A DNA stretch of 64,000 bases from Roseovarius bejariae. Lineage in GTDB: Bacteria > Pseudomonadota > Alphaproteobacteria > Rhodobacterales > Rhodobacteraceae. Positions 1-10,038 of the stretch are shown piece by piece (position 1 is the first letter of the stretch; every line of letters starts with the position of its first letter). A program made the position numbers and the translations under genes. The notes below the pieces were generated by a model. The model was not told the origin of the DNA. It made no database searches and saw only the letters and a list, made by a program, of their open reading frames with translations. The DNA lies in contig NZ_SZWE01000001.1 of NCBI RefSeq assembly GCF_009669325.1, forward strand, positions 1,488,402-1,552,401, in the 5' to 3' direction.

Positions 1-110
1 GCCATCGTTTGACCCCCTATCTGACGGTCCTTGACTTCCATCCTTTTGTCGTCAGTTACCAAGTGGTACGCAGTCTGCGCAGGATCGGATCAAAACAGGG
101 CCAGAAAAAG

Positions 111-632
111 ATGCTTCCCAAACTTACCCTGGTTCTTGGCGGGGCAGCGTCAGGCAAATCCGCATTTGCGGAAACCTTGGTAAAAAGGGCCGAGCGTAGC
201 CTGACATATTTTGCCACAGCACAGATTTTCGATGACGAGATGCGCGATAAGGTCTCGCGCCACAAGGCAACGCGCGGTGAGGATTGGTATACGATTGAAG
301 AACCCCTTGAGGTAGGAGCCGCCCTGGCAAAGATCGACGCGGATCAAGCCGTGCTTTTGGACTGCGCAACGATGTGGCTAAGCAATCACCTGCTTGCGGA
401 GAATGATATTGCCAAGGCCGAATCCGCCCTGTTCGATGGCCTTGCCCAATGTCCTGCTCCGGTTATCGTCGTCTCGAACGAAGTCGGTCTGTCTGTGGTG
501 CCCGAGAACGCGCTTGCAAGGCGCTTTCGGCAAGCACAGGGCGAGTTGAACCAGAAGCTGGCCGCCGAAGCAGAGCTTGTGGTCAACGTGATTGCAGGAC
601 TGCCACAGGTTCTGAAGGGGACATTGCCGTGA
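111..632 (+). CDS. cobU: Adenosylcobinamide kinase / adenosylcobinamide-phosphate guanylyltransferase
   Basis: This cytoplasmic enzyme phosphorylates adenosylcobinamide and then transfers GMP from GTP to it, in the assembly of the lower ligand of vitamin B12. The 173-residue protein has a P-loop GGAASGKS at residues 10-17, the family block with a histidine (SRHKATRG, W, T.EEP), the DCATMWLSN block and the SNEVGLSVVPEN block, and ends with AGLP..LK as CobU/CobP proteins do. The reading frame stays open upstream to base 9, but the protein family begins at the ATG at 111, just before the beta strand leading to the P-loop. It overlaps the next gene by 4 nt (GTGA), so the two are probably translationally coupled. 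No cobalamin riboswitch is visible in the 110 bases upstream. Confidence 0.93.
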   Translation: MLPKLTLVLGGAASGKSAFAETLVKRAERSLTYFATAQIFDDEMRDKVSRHKATRGEDWYTIEEPLEVGAALAKIDADQAVLLDCATMWLSNHLLAENDIAKAESALFDGLAQCPAPVIVVSNEVGLSVVPENALARRFRQAQGELNQKLAAEAELVVNVIAGLPQVLKGTLP

Positions 633-1201
633 CGCGCGTGTTCTGGGTGCGTCATGGCCCCACCCATGCCAAATCCATGGTTGGTTGGTCGGATATACCA
701 GCCGATCTAAGTGATACGGCGCGTATTGAGCGCCTGTCGGCGCATCTGCCGCAAGAGGCCGTTGTCATCTCATCCGACCTCATCCGTGCATCAGGCACGG
801 CGGATGCGATCACGGGAAATCGCCTTCGGTTGCCACATGACCCAGACTTGCGGGAAATTCATTTTGGACAGTGGGAATTGCAGGCCTTCGATACGATTGC
901 CGACCAAGATCACCTGCGCGCGTTTTGGGACACCCCCGGTGACATCCGCCCCCCGGGCGGCGAAAGCTGGTTTGAGGTAACGCATCGCGTGAACACGGCC
1001 ATCCAGCGCGTGATGGATAGCCACCCCGAAAAGGACATCGTCGCCGTCGCCCATTTCGGCGCCATTCTGACCCAGATCCAGAAAGCCCTGCGCGTCACCG
1101 CATATGAAGCCTTCGGACATCGTATCGACAACCTGTCTGTTACCGAACTGCGCCACGGAACCGAGGGATGGAAGGCACACTCCATCAACCATCGCCCCTG
1201 A
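629..1201 (+). CDS. Histidine phosphatase family protein, probable alpha-ribazole phosphatase (CobC-like)
   Basis: This is a phosphoglycerate-mutase-fold phosphatase of 190 residues. The RHG signature with the phosphorylated histidine is at residues 8-10 (WVRHGPTH), the acid/base region reads DLREIHFGQWE and the second catalytic histidine lies in VAVAHFGAI. The start is a GTG whose last two bases open the TGA stop of cobU; longer readings of the frame run through cobU and have no family support. Coupling to cobU suggests removal of the phosphate of alpha-ribazole phosphate in cobalamin synthesis. The fold is shared by many phosphatases, so the exact substrate is an inference from position. 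Confidence 0.88.
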   Translation: MTRVFWVRHGPTHAKSMVGWSDIPADLSDTARIERLSAHLPQEAVVISSDLIRASGTADAITGNRLRLPHDPDLREIHFGQWELQAFDTIADQDHLRAFWDTPGDIRPPGGESWFEVTHRVNTAIQRVMDSHPEKDIVAVAHFGAILTQIQKALRVTAYEAFGHRIDNLSVTELRHGTEGWKAHSINHRP

Positions 1202-1318
1202 CCCGGCCTGACGTTGAAGGCCCATGCCTCACAGGTCCAGATTCCGGCCTTGTTAACACTTCCTCAACCATAAAGGCGCTACCCATGGTTAACCAAGTTT
1301 AATCAAGGGTCTCCAAAC

Positions 1319-2833
1319 ATGGTCGCGCGCGCCTACACCGTCGCCTTCGAAGGGGTCGATGCCCGGCAAGTCGAAGTGCAATGCGCCGTGACACCCGGGA
1401 TGCCTGCGTTTTCTTTGGTGGGTTTACCCGACAAGGCCGTCAGCGAAGCCCGGGACCGTGTGCGCACCGCGCTTAGTTCCATGGCAATAGCGCTGCCTTC
1501 CAAGCGCATTACCATCAACCTCAGCCCTGCGGACCTACCCAAGGAGGGCAGCCATTTCGATTTGCCCATTGCCTTGGCGCTTTTGGCCGCGCTTGAAATC
1601 GTCCCGGCCGATGCGGTCGAAGGCACCTGTAGCCTTGGGGAACTGTCGCTTGACGGGTCGCTTATCCCGGTCATAGGCGCCTTGCCTGCTGCCATGGCCG
1701 CCGCCGAGGAAGACCGCACGCTTCTGTGCCCCAAGGCATCCGGGGCCGAGGCCGCATGGGTTGGGGCCGCACAGGTCATCGGTGCTGCAAGTCTCGCCGA
1801 TGTCGTGCGCCATTATACTGGCCAATCCCCGCTGCCCCCCGCCGAGCCGGGCGAGGTCAGCACCAATATCTCGGGGCGCGACCTGCTTGACGTGAAGGGG
1901 CAGGAACGCGCCAAACGCGCCTTGGAAATCGCCGCGGCCGGGCGCCATCACCTGATGATGGTCGGCACACCGGGGTCCGGTAAATCCATGCTGGCCGCGC
2001 GTCTGCCCGGCATTCTACCGCCGCTGACCGCGCCAGAAGCCTTGGAAACTTCGATGATCCATTCGCTGGCGGGATTGCTGGACGAGGGTGGAATTAACCG
2101 TACCCGCCCCTTCCGTGAACCACATCACACAGCCTCGATGGCGGCGATTGTAGGGGGTGGGCGGCGGGCCTCACCGGGTGAGATCAGCCTTGCACATAAC
2201 GGTGTGTTGTTCATGGACGAATTTCCCGAGTTTCCGCGCACTGTTTTGGAAACGCTACGGCAACCGATCGAGACCGGCGAGGTCATCGTTGCCCGCGCGA
2301 ACGCGCATGTGAAATACCCCTGTCGCTTCATGCTGGTCGCGGCTGCCAACCCATGTAAATGCGGGTATCTCTCCGATCCGTCCCGCGCATGTGCCCGCGT
2401 GCCACAATGCGGGGCCGATTACATGGGGCGCATCTCTGGGCCACTCATGGATCGCTTTGACCTACGGATCGAGGTGCCGCCAGTGGCTTTCACCGACCTT
2501 GACCTACCGCCATCAGGTGACAGCAGCGCCGAGGTGGCCGCGCGGGTCACTACGGCACGCGAGGTGCAAAATGCCCGCTTTGCCGATAAAGCGAAGCTGC
2601 ATCTCAACGCGGATGCAGAAGGCGAGACGCTGGAGGAAATCGCCAACCCGGATACCGAAGGACGCGAGTTGATCAACCGCATGGCTGAACGCTTTGGCCT
2701 CACGGCGCGCGGCTATCACCGGGTTCTGCGTGTCGCGCGCACGATTGCCGATCTGGAGGGGGCCGATACCGTGCGCCGCCCGCATGTGGCCGAGGCTGTC
2801 AGTTATCGCCTCAGCGTCCCGACCGAGGCATGA
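1319..2833 (+). CDS. comM: YifB/ComM family Mg chelatase-like AAA+ ATPase
   Basis: This 504-residue AAA+ protein belongs to the ComM/YifB family; in naturally competent bacteria ComM is a hexameric helicase that helps integrate incoming DNA by branch migration. It has an N-terminal Lon-protease-like ChlI domain (about residues 20-140), Walker A GTPGSGKS at residues 216-223, Walker B VLFMDEFPEF, the cysteine cluster NPCKCGY..C..C typical of the family, and a C-terminal Mg-chelatase domain. The length is usual for the family. It ends 23 nt inside the convergent hydrolase gene. A role in transformation in this organism is not shown. Confidence 0.93.
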   Translation: MVARAYTVAFEGVDARQVEVQCAVTPGMPAFSLVGLPDKAVSEARDRVRTALSSMAIALPSKRITINLSPADLPKEGSHFDLPIALALLAALEIVPADAVEGTCSLGELSLDGSLIPVIGALPAAMAAAEEDRTLLCPKASGAEAAWVGAAQVIGAASLADVVRHYTGQSPLPPAEPGEVSTNISGRDLLDVKGQERAKRALEIAAAGRHHLMMVGTPGSGKSMLAARLPGILPPLTAPEALETSMIHSLAGLLDEGGINRTRPFREPHHTASMAAIVGGGRRASPGEISLAHNGVLFMDEFPEFPRTVLETLRQPIETGEVIVARANAHVKYPCRFMLVAAANPCKCGYLSDPSRACARVPQCGADYMGRISGPLMDRFDLRIEVPPVAFTDLDLPPSGDSSAEVAARVTTAREVQNARFADKAKLHLNADAEGETLEEIANPDTEGRELINRMAERFGLTARGYHRVLRVARTIADLEGADTVRRPHVAEAVSYRLSVPTEA

Positions 2834-3707
2834 TCCAATCCGCCACCTGTTTCAGGGTCGCCTCTGCCTCGGGTAGCAGGTTGTGAAAAATCGGCCAGAC
2901 ATGCGGCACATTCTCTTCGATCACCTCGGTCACATCGGCACCCTCTTCGCGCAAATGGGTGGCCATGCGCCGCGTGTCGTCCAATAGAATTTCCGTGGTG
3001 CCCGCCGCGATCCAGACCGGCGGAGCACCGGAAAACCGGGCAAAGAGAGGGGATGCGCGCGGGTCGCGTTCAGGCGCCCCTTGCAGATACATTTCGGCCA
3101 TTTCGCTGGTCCGCTCGACCGGCAGCACGACGTCGGCCTTTCCGTTTCGCACGACGCTATCGCCCGTAAACCCGATATCCGTGAGGGGCGAAAAAGCGAA
3201 ACAGCCCAAAGGCTTTTTCAGGCCGTGCTTGAGGATTTCGGCCAACAGCGCAAAGGACAAACCACCCCCGGCACTATCCCCCCCGATGATGACCCCGCCG
3301 GGGCGCGCGGCCAATTCGATGTAAACGCTCAGGGCATCTTCGAGGGCGGCAGGAAAGGCATTCTCAGGCGCCAGCCTGTAATCTGCAAGGCACGCACGCA
3401 AACCTGTCAGTTGCGACAGGCGCGCCAACATCGCCCGGTGCGTCCTGGCCGAGCCAAAGACATAGCCACCCCCATGAAAATACAAGATGACCGGGCCATT
3501 CTCCTGCACTCCCGGCCCATCAGCCCAAATAACCGGGACACCATCCACGACCTCGTTCCGGAACGTGCTACCGCGCGGAGCACGGAACCAGAATCGCGCC
3601 TTTCTCTCGAAACTTCGCCGCAGTTTCTCAGGCGCCTTCACGCGTGCCAGATGAGGCCGCTCGAAAAGCCGCAAGGACAGATTAAGCGCAGGCCGAATAA
3701 GGCTCAT
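2811..3707 (-). CDS. Alpha/beta hydrolase, hormone-sensitive-lipase family
   Basis: This is a cytoplasmic carboxylesterase-type hydrolase of 298 residues. It carries the oxyanion-hole motif HGGG at residues 78-81, the nucleophile elbow GDSAGG (Ser145), a late aspartate in EILLDD and the catalytic histidine in NVPHVWP. The ATG at 3707 overlaps the stop of gshB by 4 nt (ATGA), which supports this start over one 27 nt upstream inside gshB. The pairing with gshB looks like an operon, but the natural ester substrate cannot be read from sequence. The 3' end overlaps comM by 23 nt in convergent orientation. Confidence 0.88.
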   Translation of the reverse strand: MSLIRPALNLSLRLFERPHLARVKAPEKLRRSFERKARFWFRAPRGSTFRNEVVDGVPVIWADGPGVQENGPVILYFHGGGYVFGSARTHRAMLARLSQLTGLRACLADYRLAPENAFPAALEDALSVYIELAARPGGVIIGGDSAGGGLSFALLAEILKHGLKKPLGCFAFSPLTDIGFTGDSVVRNGKADVVLPVERTSEMAEMYLQGAPERDPRASPLFARFSGAPPVWIAAGTTEILLDDTRRMATHLREEGADVTEVIEENVPHVWPIFHNLLPEAEATLKQVADWIMPRSGR

Positions 3708-4639
3708 TTGCGCCGCCCCTCGATGGCCTCCCAAATTCTGGCGGCCACGTTGACGCCGTCGAAACGTTCAAGTTCCTGAATACCGGTAGGCGACGTCACG
3801 TTGATCTCGGTCAGGTAGTTGCCGATCACGTCGATCCCCACGAAAATTTGGCCTTTCTCACGCAAGAGCGGGCCAATCGCCGCGCAAATCTCGCGGTCAC
3901 GGTCGGTAAGCGCCACTTTCTCGGGCCGCCCGCCGACATGCATGTTCGATCGGGTTTCCCCCTCACCGGGGATGCGATTGATGGCACCAACAGGCTCACC
4001 ATCCACCAAGATCACGCGCTTATCGCCGTTTTTGATTTCGGGCAGGAATTTCTGCACGATCAGGGGTTCACGGCTGAACCCGGTGAAGAGTTCGTGCAAG
4101 GCGCTCAGGTTCCGGTCCGACTCGGGCAGGTGGAACACCCCCGCCCCACCGTTACCGTAGAGCGGCTTGAGGATCACATCGCCATGTGCCGCCTTGAATT
4201 CACGAATTGCGTCCAGATCGCGGGCAATGGCCGTGGGTGGCATCAATTCGGGGAAATCCAGAATCAGGAGTTTTTCCGGAAAATTCCGCACCCAGAACGG
4301 ATCGTTCACGACAAGTGTTTCCGGCGTCAACCGCTGCAACAGATGCGTCGTGGTGATGTAGAACATGTCAAACGGCGGGTCCTGACGCAGCCAGACAACA
4401 TCGAAGTCCGAAAGGTCGACAGTGGTCTCGTCGCCAAGTTCGAAATGGTCCCCCTCGACGCGCTGCACACGCAAGGGCCACCCCCGGGCCATCACCCGGC
4501 CTTCCACGTATGACAGGCGATCCGGCGTATAATAAAAAAGATCATGCCCGCGCGCCTGCGCCTCTTCGGCGATGCGGAACGTGCTGTCGGCGTTGATGTC
4601 GATTGGCCCGATCGGGTCCATCTGAAAGGCGATTTTCAT
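3704..4639 (-). CDS. gshB: Glutathione synthetase
   Basis: This enzyme joins glycine to gamma-glutamylcysteine using ATP in the cytoplasm, the last step of glutathione synthesis. The 311-residue protein starts [21 protein letters not shown], the characteristic N-terminus, and has the ATP-grasp glycine-rich loop GNGGAGVF, the [26 protein letters not shown] block and the C-terminal [14 protein letters not shown] motif binding metal and gamma-glutamylcysteine. The length is usual. It lies between yraN upstream and the hydrolase downstream, all on the minus strand. Confidence 0.97.
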   Translation of the reverse strand: MKIAFQMDPIGPIDINADSTFRIAEEAQARGHDLFYYTPDRLSYVEGRVMARGWPLRVQRVEGDHFELGDETTVDLSDFDVVWLRQDPPFDMFYITTTHLLQRLTPETLVVNDPFWVRNFPEKLLILDFPELMPPTAIARDLDAIREFKAAHGDVILKPLYGNGGAGVFHLPESDRNLSALHELFTGFSREPLIVQKFLPEIKNGDKRVILVDGEPVGAINRIPGEGETRSNMHVGGRPEKVALTDRDREICAAIGPLLREKGQIFVGIDVIGNYLTEINVTSPTGIQELERFDGVNVAARIWEAIEGRRK

Positions 4640-4699
4640 CGGCAGCCCCCAAGGTCTCTGGTTTCAACCTACATGGGCCATGCCGCGTGCAAGCGCAAA

Positions 4700-5104
4700 T
4701 CAGAAATGACTGAAAGCGTTTTGCATGATCCGGACCTGCCCGCTTTCATCGACCACGGCCAGATCGAACCGGACCTCCGACAGCTGCCCCGATGGCACCT
4801 GCCCAAGGTACTCTGACGCCGCGTGATGGATGCGCCGCATCTGGTCGGGTCTCAGGCGAGCAATCGCCTCATCGAAACTGCGGGCCTTCTTCACTTCGCA
4901 GAACACGATTTCCTTGCCACACTGGAAGATCATGTCAATCTCACCGCCCTGCCCACGCCAACGTTTCTCCAGCAGGGAGACCCCGAGGTTCTGATAAGCC
5001 TGAGCGACAATTTTCTCTGCCGCAATTCCGGAAAGGTAAGCGTTTTGGCCACGGAATTGCCGAGAGCGTGCCGGAGTTCGTCCCTCTGAGTCAGATGTCT
5101 TCAC
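4700..5104 (-). CDS. YraN family (UPF0102) putative endonuclease-fold protein
   Basis: This 134-residue protein has the core of the UPF0102 family, whose fold resembles Holliday-junction and restriction nucleases. The signature is GGEIDMIF followed by VFCEVKKAR, giving the D...ExK metal-binding arrangement; the preceding RWRGQGG region is also typical. The last bases of rsmI overlap its start by 4 nt, the usual rsmI-yraN pairing, and gshB follows after 60 nt. The cellular role of YraN proteins is not established. Confidence 0.9.
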   Translation of the reverse strand: MKTSDSEGRTPARSRQFRGQNAYLSGIAAEKIVAQAYQNLGVSLLEKRWRGQGGEIDMIFQCGKEIVFCEVKKARSFDEAIARLRPDQMRRIHHAASEYLGQVPSGQLSEVRFDLAVVDESGQVRIMQNAFSHF

Positions 5105-5976
5105 TTGTCGTACATGTCGTCGTCGGCCAGTTGCAAGGCACGCTGATACACCTGTCGCCGCTTCAGGCCCAATTTTGCAGCCACGTCATCGGCCGCATCC
5201 CTCACGGTTTTCTCGCGCAATACATCACGCAGGACCGAGTCTAGGTCAGCTTCGTCAACATTTGGTAAATCTCCACGATCCACCAAAACGACGATTTCCC
5301 CTTTCATGGTCCGTTCGGCACAGGTGTCTGCCAATTCCTGCAAACTGCCGCGCAGGACCTCTTCGAATTTCTTGGTCAACTCACGGCACACCACCGCACG
5401 GCGCGACGCCCCCAAAACCTCGGACGCGTCGCGCAGCATGGCCGCAACACGCTTGGGCGATTCGTAGAACACCAGGGTTCCGGGTACGGGGGCAACCTCG
5501 CGCAAGGCAGTTTTTCGCTTGCCCGACGCATTGGGCAGAAAACCCGCAAAGAAAAATCGGTCTGTCGGCAGGCCCGACACGGTCAGCGCCGCGATCACCG
5601 CTGACGGGCCCGGCGCCGACACCAACGGCAAATCCGCAGCGATCACTTCACGCGCCAGATCATACCCCGGATCGGCCACCATCGGCGTCCCCGCCTCCGA
5701 AGCGTAAACAACCGATTTTCCAGCCGAGATGTCCTGTAAAAGCCGCTCTCGCACTGCTGACTTGCTATGATCGTGATAAGCGACAACGGGCCGCCCGTCC
5801 AAAGGTATGCCATGAATATCAAGCAGCTTGCGCAGGCTTCGCGTATCTTCGGCGGCGATCACATCCGCCGCCCCGAGCAAGTCGAGCGCGCGCAGGGTTA
5901 TATCGTGTGCCGCCCCTATGGGGGTGGCCACGAGGTAAAGCCCCGGGCTCAGTTTCGCCGCTGTCTGATTCACCAC
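5101..5976 (-). CDS. rsmI: 16S rRNA (cytidine1402-2'-O)-methyltransferase
   Basis: RsmI methylates the ribose of C1402 in the decoding centre of 16S rRNA using S-adenosylmethionine. The 291-residue protein has the tetrapyrrole-methylase fold with the N-terminal LYLVATPIGAAHDITLRALDLL block, AEDTRSLRKLL, YHDHS, SEAGTPMVADPGYDLAREVI, PGPSAVIAALTVSGLPTDRFFFAGFLP and YESPKR motifs in the usual order. The C-terminal part with KLGLKRRQVYQRALQL resembles the small helical domain of alphaproteobacterial RsmI. It begins a probable operon rsmI-yraN-gshB-hydrolase and is divergent from the LpoA-like gene. Confidence 0.97.
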   Translation of the reverse strand: MVNQTAAKLSPGLYLVATPIGAAHDITLRALDLLGAADVIAAEDTRSLRKLLDIHGIPLDGRPVVAYHDHSKSAVRERLLQDISAGKSVVYASEAGTPMVADPGYDLAREVIAADLPLVSAPGPSAVIAALTVSGLPTDRFFFAGFLPNASGKRKTALREVAPVPGTLVFYESPKRVAAMLRDASEVLGASRRAVVCRELTKKFEEVLRGSLQELADTCAERTMKGEIVVLVDRGDLPNVDEADLDSVLRDVLREKTVRDAADDVAAKLGLKRRQVYQRALQLADDDMYDK

Positions 5977-6062
5977 TGGACCCGCCCCACATGACGTTTA
6001 TTATCGGCCCGACGTCGCCTCGGGCCCATGCCCTAACGCAACACCGGAGTTGAGGAGTACCC

Positions 6063-7247
6063 ATGTTCGCCGTTTTGTCCCCCGCCCGCAAGGCACTCAG
6101 CCGCCTGATGATTCTATTCTCGCTGGTCTGGCTTGCCGCCTGTCAGCCGGTTTCGCTTTCGGGACCAGCCGGGGGAGGGTCTGCGATCAACCCGTCGAAA
6201 CCTGTGGCTGTTGCTCTTTTGGTTCCGCATGGTGCAACAAGCCCGCAAGAACAAACTCTGGCTCGCGACCTTGAAGCAGCGGCACGGCTTGCCGCAGCTG
6301 ACCTTCAGGGTGTGCAAATCGACCTGCGCGTTTACGGCACCGCGGGCAACCCGGCACAGGCGCAAACCGCGGCACGTAACGCCGTGGCCGATGGTGCGCG
6401 AATCATTGTAGGCCCGCTACATGCCGAATCCGCGAATGCCGCTGCCGTGGCGGTTGCGGACAAGGGCGTAAACGTCCTCGCCTTTTCCAACAATCCGACA
6501 ATTGCGGGCGGCAACCTCTTTATCCTTGGCCAGACTTTCAACACGACAGCCAGCCGTCTCGCGGGTTTCGCCTCCAGACAGGGCAAGAAACGTATTCTCG
6601 CGGTCTACTCCGACAATCTTGCCGGACAGCTTGGCCGCAACGCGATTGAGCAGGCCGTCAATGCAAGCGGGTCACAATTTGCCGGATCGGTCGGCTATGA
6701 ATTTTCGCAACAGGGCGTTGCCTCGGCTGTACCGAAAATTCGGGCCGCCGCGGCACAATCCAATGCCGATGCGATTTTCATGACCTCGAACACGGCAGGC
6801 GCTTTGCCTTTGTTTTCGCAAATGCTGCCCGAAGCGGGCCTGAGCCCTGCAAATACCCAGTACATCGGCCTTTCACGTTGGGATGTTCCCGCCCAAACAA
6901 CCTCACTTCCCGGCGTGCAAGGTGGTTGGTTCGCCATTCCAGATCCGCAGCGCAGCGCAGCCTTCAAGTCACGCTTTCAGGCGGCGAACGGGCATACTCC
7001 GCACGTCATCAGCGGTCTGGCGTATGACGGCATCGCAGCCATTGGTGCCTTGGCCAAATCCGGTAGCCGTGACGCCCTGAGCCGGGCACGCCTGACGCAA
7101 TCGGCGGGTTTCCAAGGTGTCGGCGGCGTCTTTCGCTTCCGCGCGGATGGCACGAACGAACGCGGTCTGGCCGTGGCCACGATCCGCGATCAGCAGGTTG
7201 TTGTTTTGGACCCAGCACCGCGAGGCTTTGGCGGGGCTGGCTTCTAA
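6063..7247 (+). CDS. Penicillin-binding protein activator, LpoA-like lipoprotein
   Basis: This is a periplasmic-binding-protein-fold lipoprotein of 394 residues, related to the C-terminal domain of LpoA, which activates peptidoglycan synthase PBP1A from the outer membrane in gammaproteobacteria. The lipobox ends LAAC with the lipidated cysteine at residue 27. The body (VAVALLVPHGATSPQEQ, DGARIIVGPLHAESANAAA, VNVLAFSNNPTIAGGNLFILGQTF) is a type-I binding-protein fold. A Shine-Dalgarno GAGGAG lies just before the ATG. Its back-to-back position with rsmI is a common arrangement. The partner PBP is not in this window, and activation has not been shown for the alphaproteobacterial members. Confidence 0.85.
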   Translation: MFAVLSPARKALSRLMILFSLVWLAACQPVSLSGPAGGGSAINPSKPVAVALLVPHGATSPQEQTLARDLEAAARLAAADLQGVQIDLRVYGTAGNPAQAQTAARNAVADGARIIVGPLHAESANAAAVAVADKGVNVLAFSNNPTIAGGNLFILGQTFNTTASRLAGFASRQGKKRILAVYSDNLAGQLGRNAIEQAVNASGSQFAGSVGYEFSQQGVASAVPKIRAAAAQSNADAIFMTSNTAGALPLFSQMLPEAGLSPANTQYIGLSRWDVPAQTTSLPGVQGGWFAIPDPQRSAAFKSRFQAANGHTPHVISGLAYDGIAAIGALAKSGSRDALSRARLTQSAGFQGVGGVFRFRADGTNERGLAVATIRDQQVVVLDPAPRGFGGAGF

Positions 7248-7269
7248 GCCGCCCCTATCCTGATCCGCA

Positions 7270-10038
7270 ATGAAAGACGCCATTCACCTGCCCGATGACC
7301 TGATCTGCCCTGCGCTCGACATTTTCGATGCGCCTAGGATTCATGAGGACCTTCAACGCGCAGCTAAAGAGGCACAGGGGGATACCACTGCCCTGCGACG
7401 TTCGGCAACCGCGATCTTATCGGAGGCAATGAAGCAAGGACGTGAGGCTATCGCCGCGGGCTTTTCAGAGCACCCATTTGCCGCTCGCCCCACCGTCCGG
7501 GCCTACAGTTGGCTGACGGATTGTGTAATTTTGAGTGCGCTTGAGGTCACGACCCAGTATATTCACGCCCTTTCCAACCCAACGGATTCCGAACGTCTGA
7601 GCGTTTTTGCCGTGGGCGGCTATGGACGTGGGGAAATGGCACCGCAATCGGATGTCGATCTGCTGTTTCTGACCCCTTACAAAATCACCCCATGGGCCGA
7701 GAGCGTGATAGAAACCATGCTCTACATCCTGTGGGACCTGAAGCTGAAGGTCGGCCACGCAAGCCGTACGATCCGCGACTGTTTGCGCCTTGGTGGCGAG
7801 GATTTCACCATTCGCACGGCACTGTTGGAAAACCGTTTTCTTGCGGGCGACAGGCAGCTTGCCGACCATTTCAAGAAACGTCTCTGGCACGAGTTGTTCG
7901 AAGGCACCGAGCGCGAGTTCATCGAAGCGAAACTCGAAGAACGCGACAACCGCCACGAAAAGCAGGGCGGTCAGCGCTTTATGGTCGAACCCAACGTCAA
8001 AGAAGGGAAAGGCGGCCTGCGCGATCTCCAGTCTTTGTTCTGGATTGCCAAGTACCTCCACAGGGTTGAAAACGTGGCCGAACTGGTGGCGCTTGGAGTG
8101 TTCACCGAGGATGAATTCGACACCTTCGCCCGCGCCGAAAGCTACCTTTGGGCAGTGCGCTGCCATATTCACCTGATCACCAAACGGGCCACCGATCAAC
8201 TCACCTTCGACTTGCAGGTCGAGGTGGCCGAGCGCATGGGCTATCGCGACACGGCCGGGCGACGTGCGGTCGAACACTTCATGCAGGATTATTTCCGGCA
8301 CACGACGCAGGTCGGAGATTTGACGCGCATCTTCCTGACCAAGCTTGAAGCCGCACATGCCAAATCCGAACCCCTGTTACAGCGCATCTTCCGGCGCAAA
8401 CGCAAACTGAAGGAGGGTTACGAGGAGGTGCGCGGCCGCCTTGCGATTGTCGATGAGGCCGCATTCCTGTCCGAACCGCTAAACCTGCTACGTATTTTCG
8501 AGGAGGGGTTACGCACCGGGTTGCTTATTCATCCCGATGCAATGCGGTTGGTCACGGCCAATCTCGATCTCATCGATGACACGATGCGCAATGACCGCCG
8601 CGCCCAGAAGCTGTTCCTTGATCTGCTCCTGAAGCACGGCAACCCCGAGAGGGCGCTTCGGCGGATGAACGAACTTGGCGTATTGTCCGCTTTCATCCCG
8701 GAATTCGAACCCATCGTCGCACTGATGCAGTTCAACATGTATCACAGCTACACGGTAGACGAGCACACGATCCAATGCATTTCCAACCTCGCCCAGATAG
8801 AACGCGGCGAGTTGGAAGAAGACCTGCCTCTATCCTCATCGATTCTTGAAGAAGGGGTGAATCGAAAGGTCCTTTATGTGGCGCTTCTCCTGCATGACAT
8901 CGGGAAAGGCCGGGACGAGGATCATTCGATCGTCGGCGCGCGCATCGCCCGAAAGGTGGCGCCGCGCCTTGGCCTGAAGGCCAAGGAAGTGGATACCGTG
9001 GAATGGCTCGTGCGGTATCACCTGCTGATGTCGGATATGGCGCAAAAACGCGACATTGCCGATCCGCGGACAGTTCGTGATTTCGCCAAGGCGGTTCAGA
9101 CCAAGGAGCGTCTGGACCTGCTGTGCGTGCTGACCGTCTGTGACATCCGTGGGGTCGGGCCCGGCACATGGAACAACTGGAAAGCCTCGCTTCTGCGCGC
9201 GCTTTACAGGCAAACCCGCCGCGCCATGGAAGGCGGCCTGGAAGACCTCAATCGCGAGCAACGAGGCTCGGACGCCAAACGCAACCTTACACAAGAGCTC
9301 TCAGACTGGCCCGCCAAAGACCTCAAGCGCGAAAAAGCTCGGCATTACCCGCCATATTGGCAAGGACTGCATGTCACGGCACATGTTGTCTTTGCCAAGC
9401 TGCTGCGCGACTTGGGAACGGACGAGATCGCCATTGACCTTGCCATCGACGCGGACCGCGACGCGACACGGGCCTGCTTCGCCCTTGCGGACCATCCCGG
9501 TATATTCTCACGTCTGGCGGGGGCCTTGGCGCTTGTGGGCGCCAATGTCGTCGATGCCCGGACCTATACCACGAAGGATGGCTTCGCGACGGCGGCCTTC
9601 TGGGTTCAGGATGCAGATGGCCACCCCTATGAGGCCGACCGCCTGCCGCGCTTGCGCCAGATGATCCACAAGACACTCAAGGGCGAAGTCGTCGCGACAG
9701 AGGCCATTCAGTCACGCGACAAGATCAAGAAGCGCGAACGCGCCTTCAAGGTGCCGACACATATCACCTTCGACAACGAAGGGTCGGAAATCTACACCAT
9801 CATCGAGGTCGATACCCGTGACCGGCCCGGCTTGTTGTACGACCTGACGCGCACGCTGGCGAACAACAATATCTATATCAACTCGGCAGTTATCGCGACC
9901 TATGGCGAGCAGGTGGTCGACACCTTTTACGTCAAGGATATGTTCGGCCTGAAGTTCTACTCGGAGGCCAAGCAAAAGGCACTTGAGAAAAAGCTCCGTC
10001 AAGCCATTGCCGAAGGGGTCGAACGCGCCTCGGCGTAG
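7270..10038 (+). CDS. glnD: Bifunctional [protein-PII] uridylyltransferase / uridylyl-removing enzyme
   Basis: GlnD is the glutamine sensor that adds UMP to PII proteins when nitrogen is short and removes it when glutamine is plentiful. The 922-residue protein has the nucleotidyltransferase motif GGYGRGEMAPQSDVD (residues 116-130, Asp128 and Asp130), the GlnD PII-uridylyltransferase region (EPNVKEGKGGLRDLQSL), an HD hydrolase domain with LLLHDIGKGRDEDHS at about 538-552, and two C-terminal ACT domains starting near residues 735 and 840. All domains are complete and the length is usual. No convincing terminator follows. Confidence 0.97.
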   Translation: MKDAIHLPDDLICPALDIFDAPRIHEDLQRAAKEAQGDTTALRRSATAILSEAMKQGREAIAAGFSEHPFAARPTVRAYSWLTDCVILSALEVTTQYIHALSNPTDSERLSVFAVGGYGRGEMAPQSDVDLLFLTPYKITPWAESVIETMLYILWDLKLKVGHASRTIRDCLRLGGEDFTIRTALLENRFLAGDRQLADHFKKRLWHELFEGTEREFIEAKLEERDNRHEKQGGQRFMVEPNVKEGKGGLRDLQSLFWIAKYLHRVENVAELVALGVFTEDEFDTFARAESYLWAVRCHIHLITKRATDQLTFDLQVEVAERMGYRDTAGRRAVEHFMQDYFRHTTQVGDLTRIFLTKLEAAHAKSEPLLQRIFRRKRKLKEGYEEVRGRLAIVDEAAFLSEPLNLLRIFEEGLRTGLLIHPDAMRLVTANLDLIDDTMRNDRRAQKLFLDLLLKHGNPERALRRMNELGVLSAFIPEFEPIVALMQFNMYHSYTVDEHTIQCISNLAQIERGELEEDLPLSSSILEEGVNRKVLYVALLLHDIGKGRDEDHSIVGARIARKVAPRLGLKAKEVDTVEWLVRYHLLMSDMAQKRDIADPRTVRDFAKAVQTKERLDLLCVLTVCDIRGVGPGTWNNWKASLLRALYRQTRRAMEGGLEDLNREQRGSDAKRNLTQELSDWPAKDLKREKARHYPPYWQGLHVTAHVVFAKLLRDLGTDEIAIDLAIDADRDATRACFALADHPGIFSRLAGALALVGANVVDARTYTTKDGFATAAFWVQDADGHPYEADRLPRLRQMIHKTLKGEVVATEAIQSRDKIKKRERAFKVPTHITFDNEGSEIYTIIEVDTRDRPGLLYDLTRTLANNNIYINSAVIATYGEQVVDTFYVKDMFGLKFYSEAKQKALEKKLRQAIAEGVERASA

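Noticed and set aside
1-110. Cobalamin riboswitch or end of an upstream gene before cobU
   Set aside because: No B12-box-like sequence is recognisable in the 110 bases. An in-frame TGA at 10-12 could end an upstream gene, but three codons are too few to judge.
1289-1302. CtrA-like box TTAA-N6-TTAA before comM
   Set aside because: The CtrA consensus needs seven bases between the TTAA halves; here there are six, and TTAA is common in such AT-rich promoter regions.
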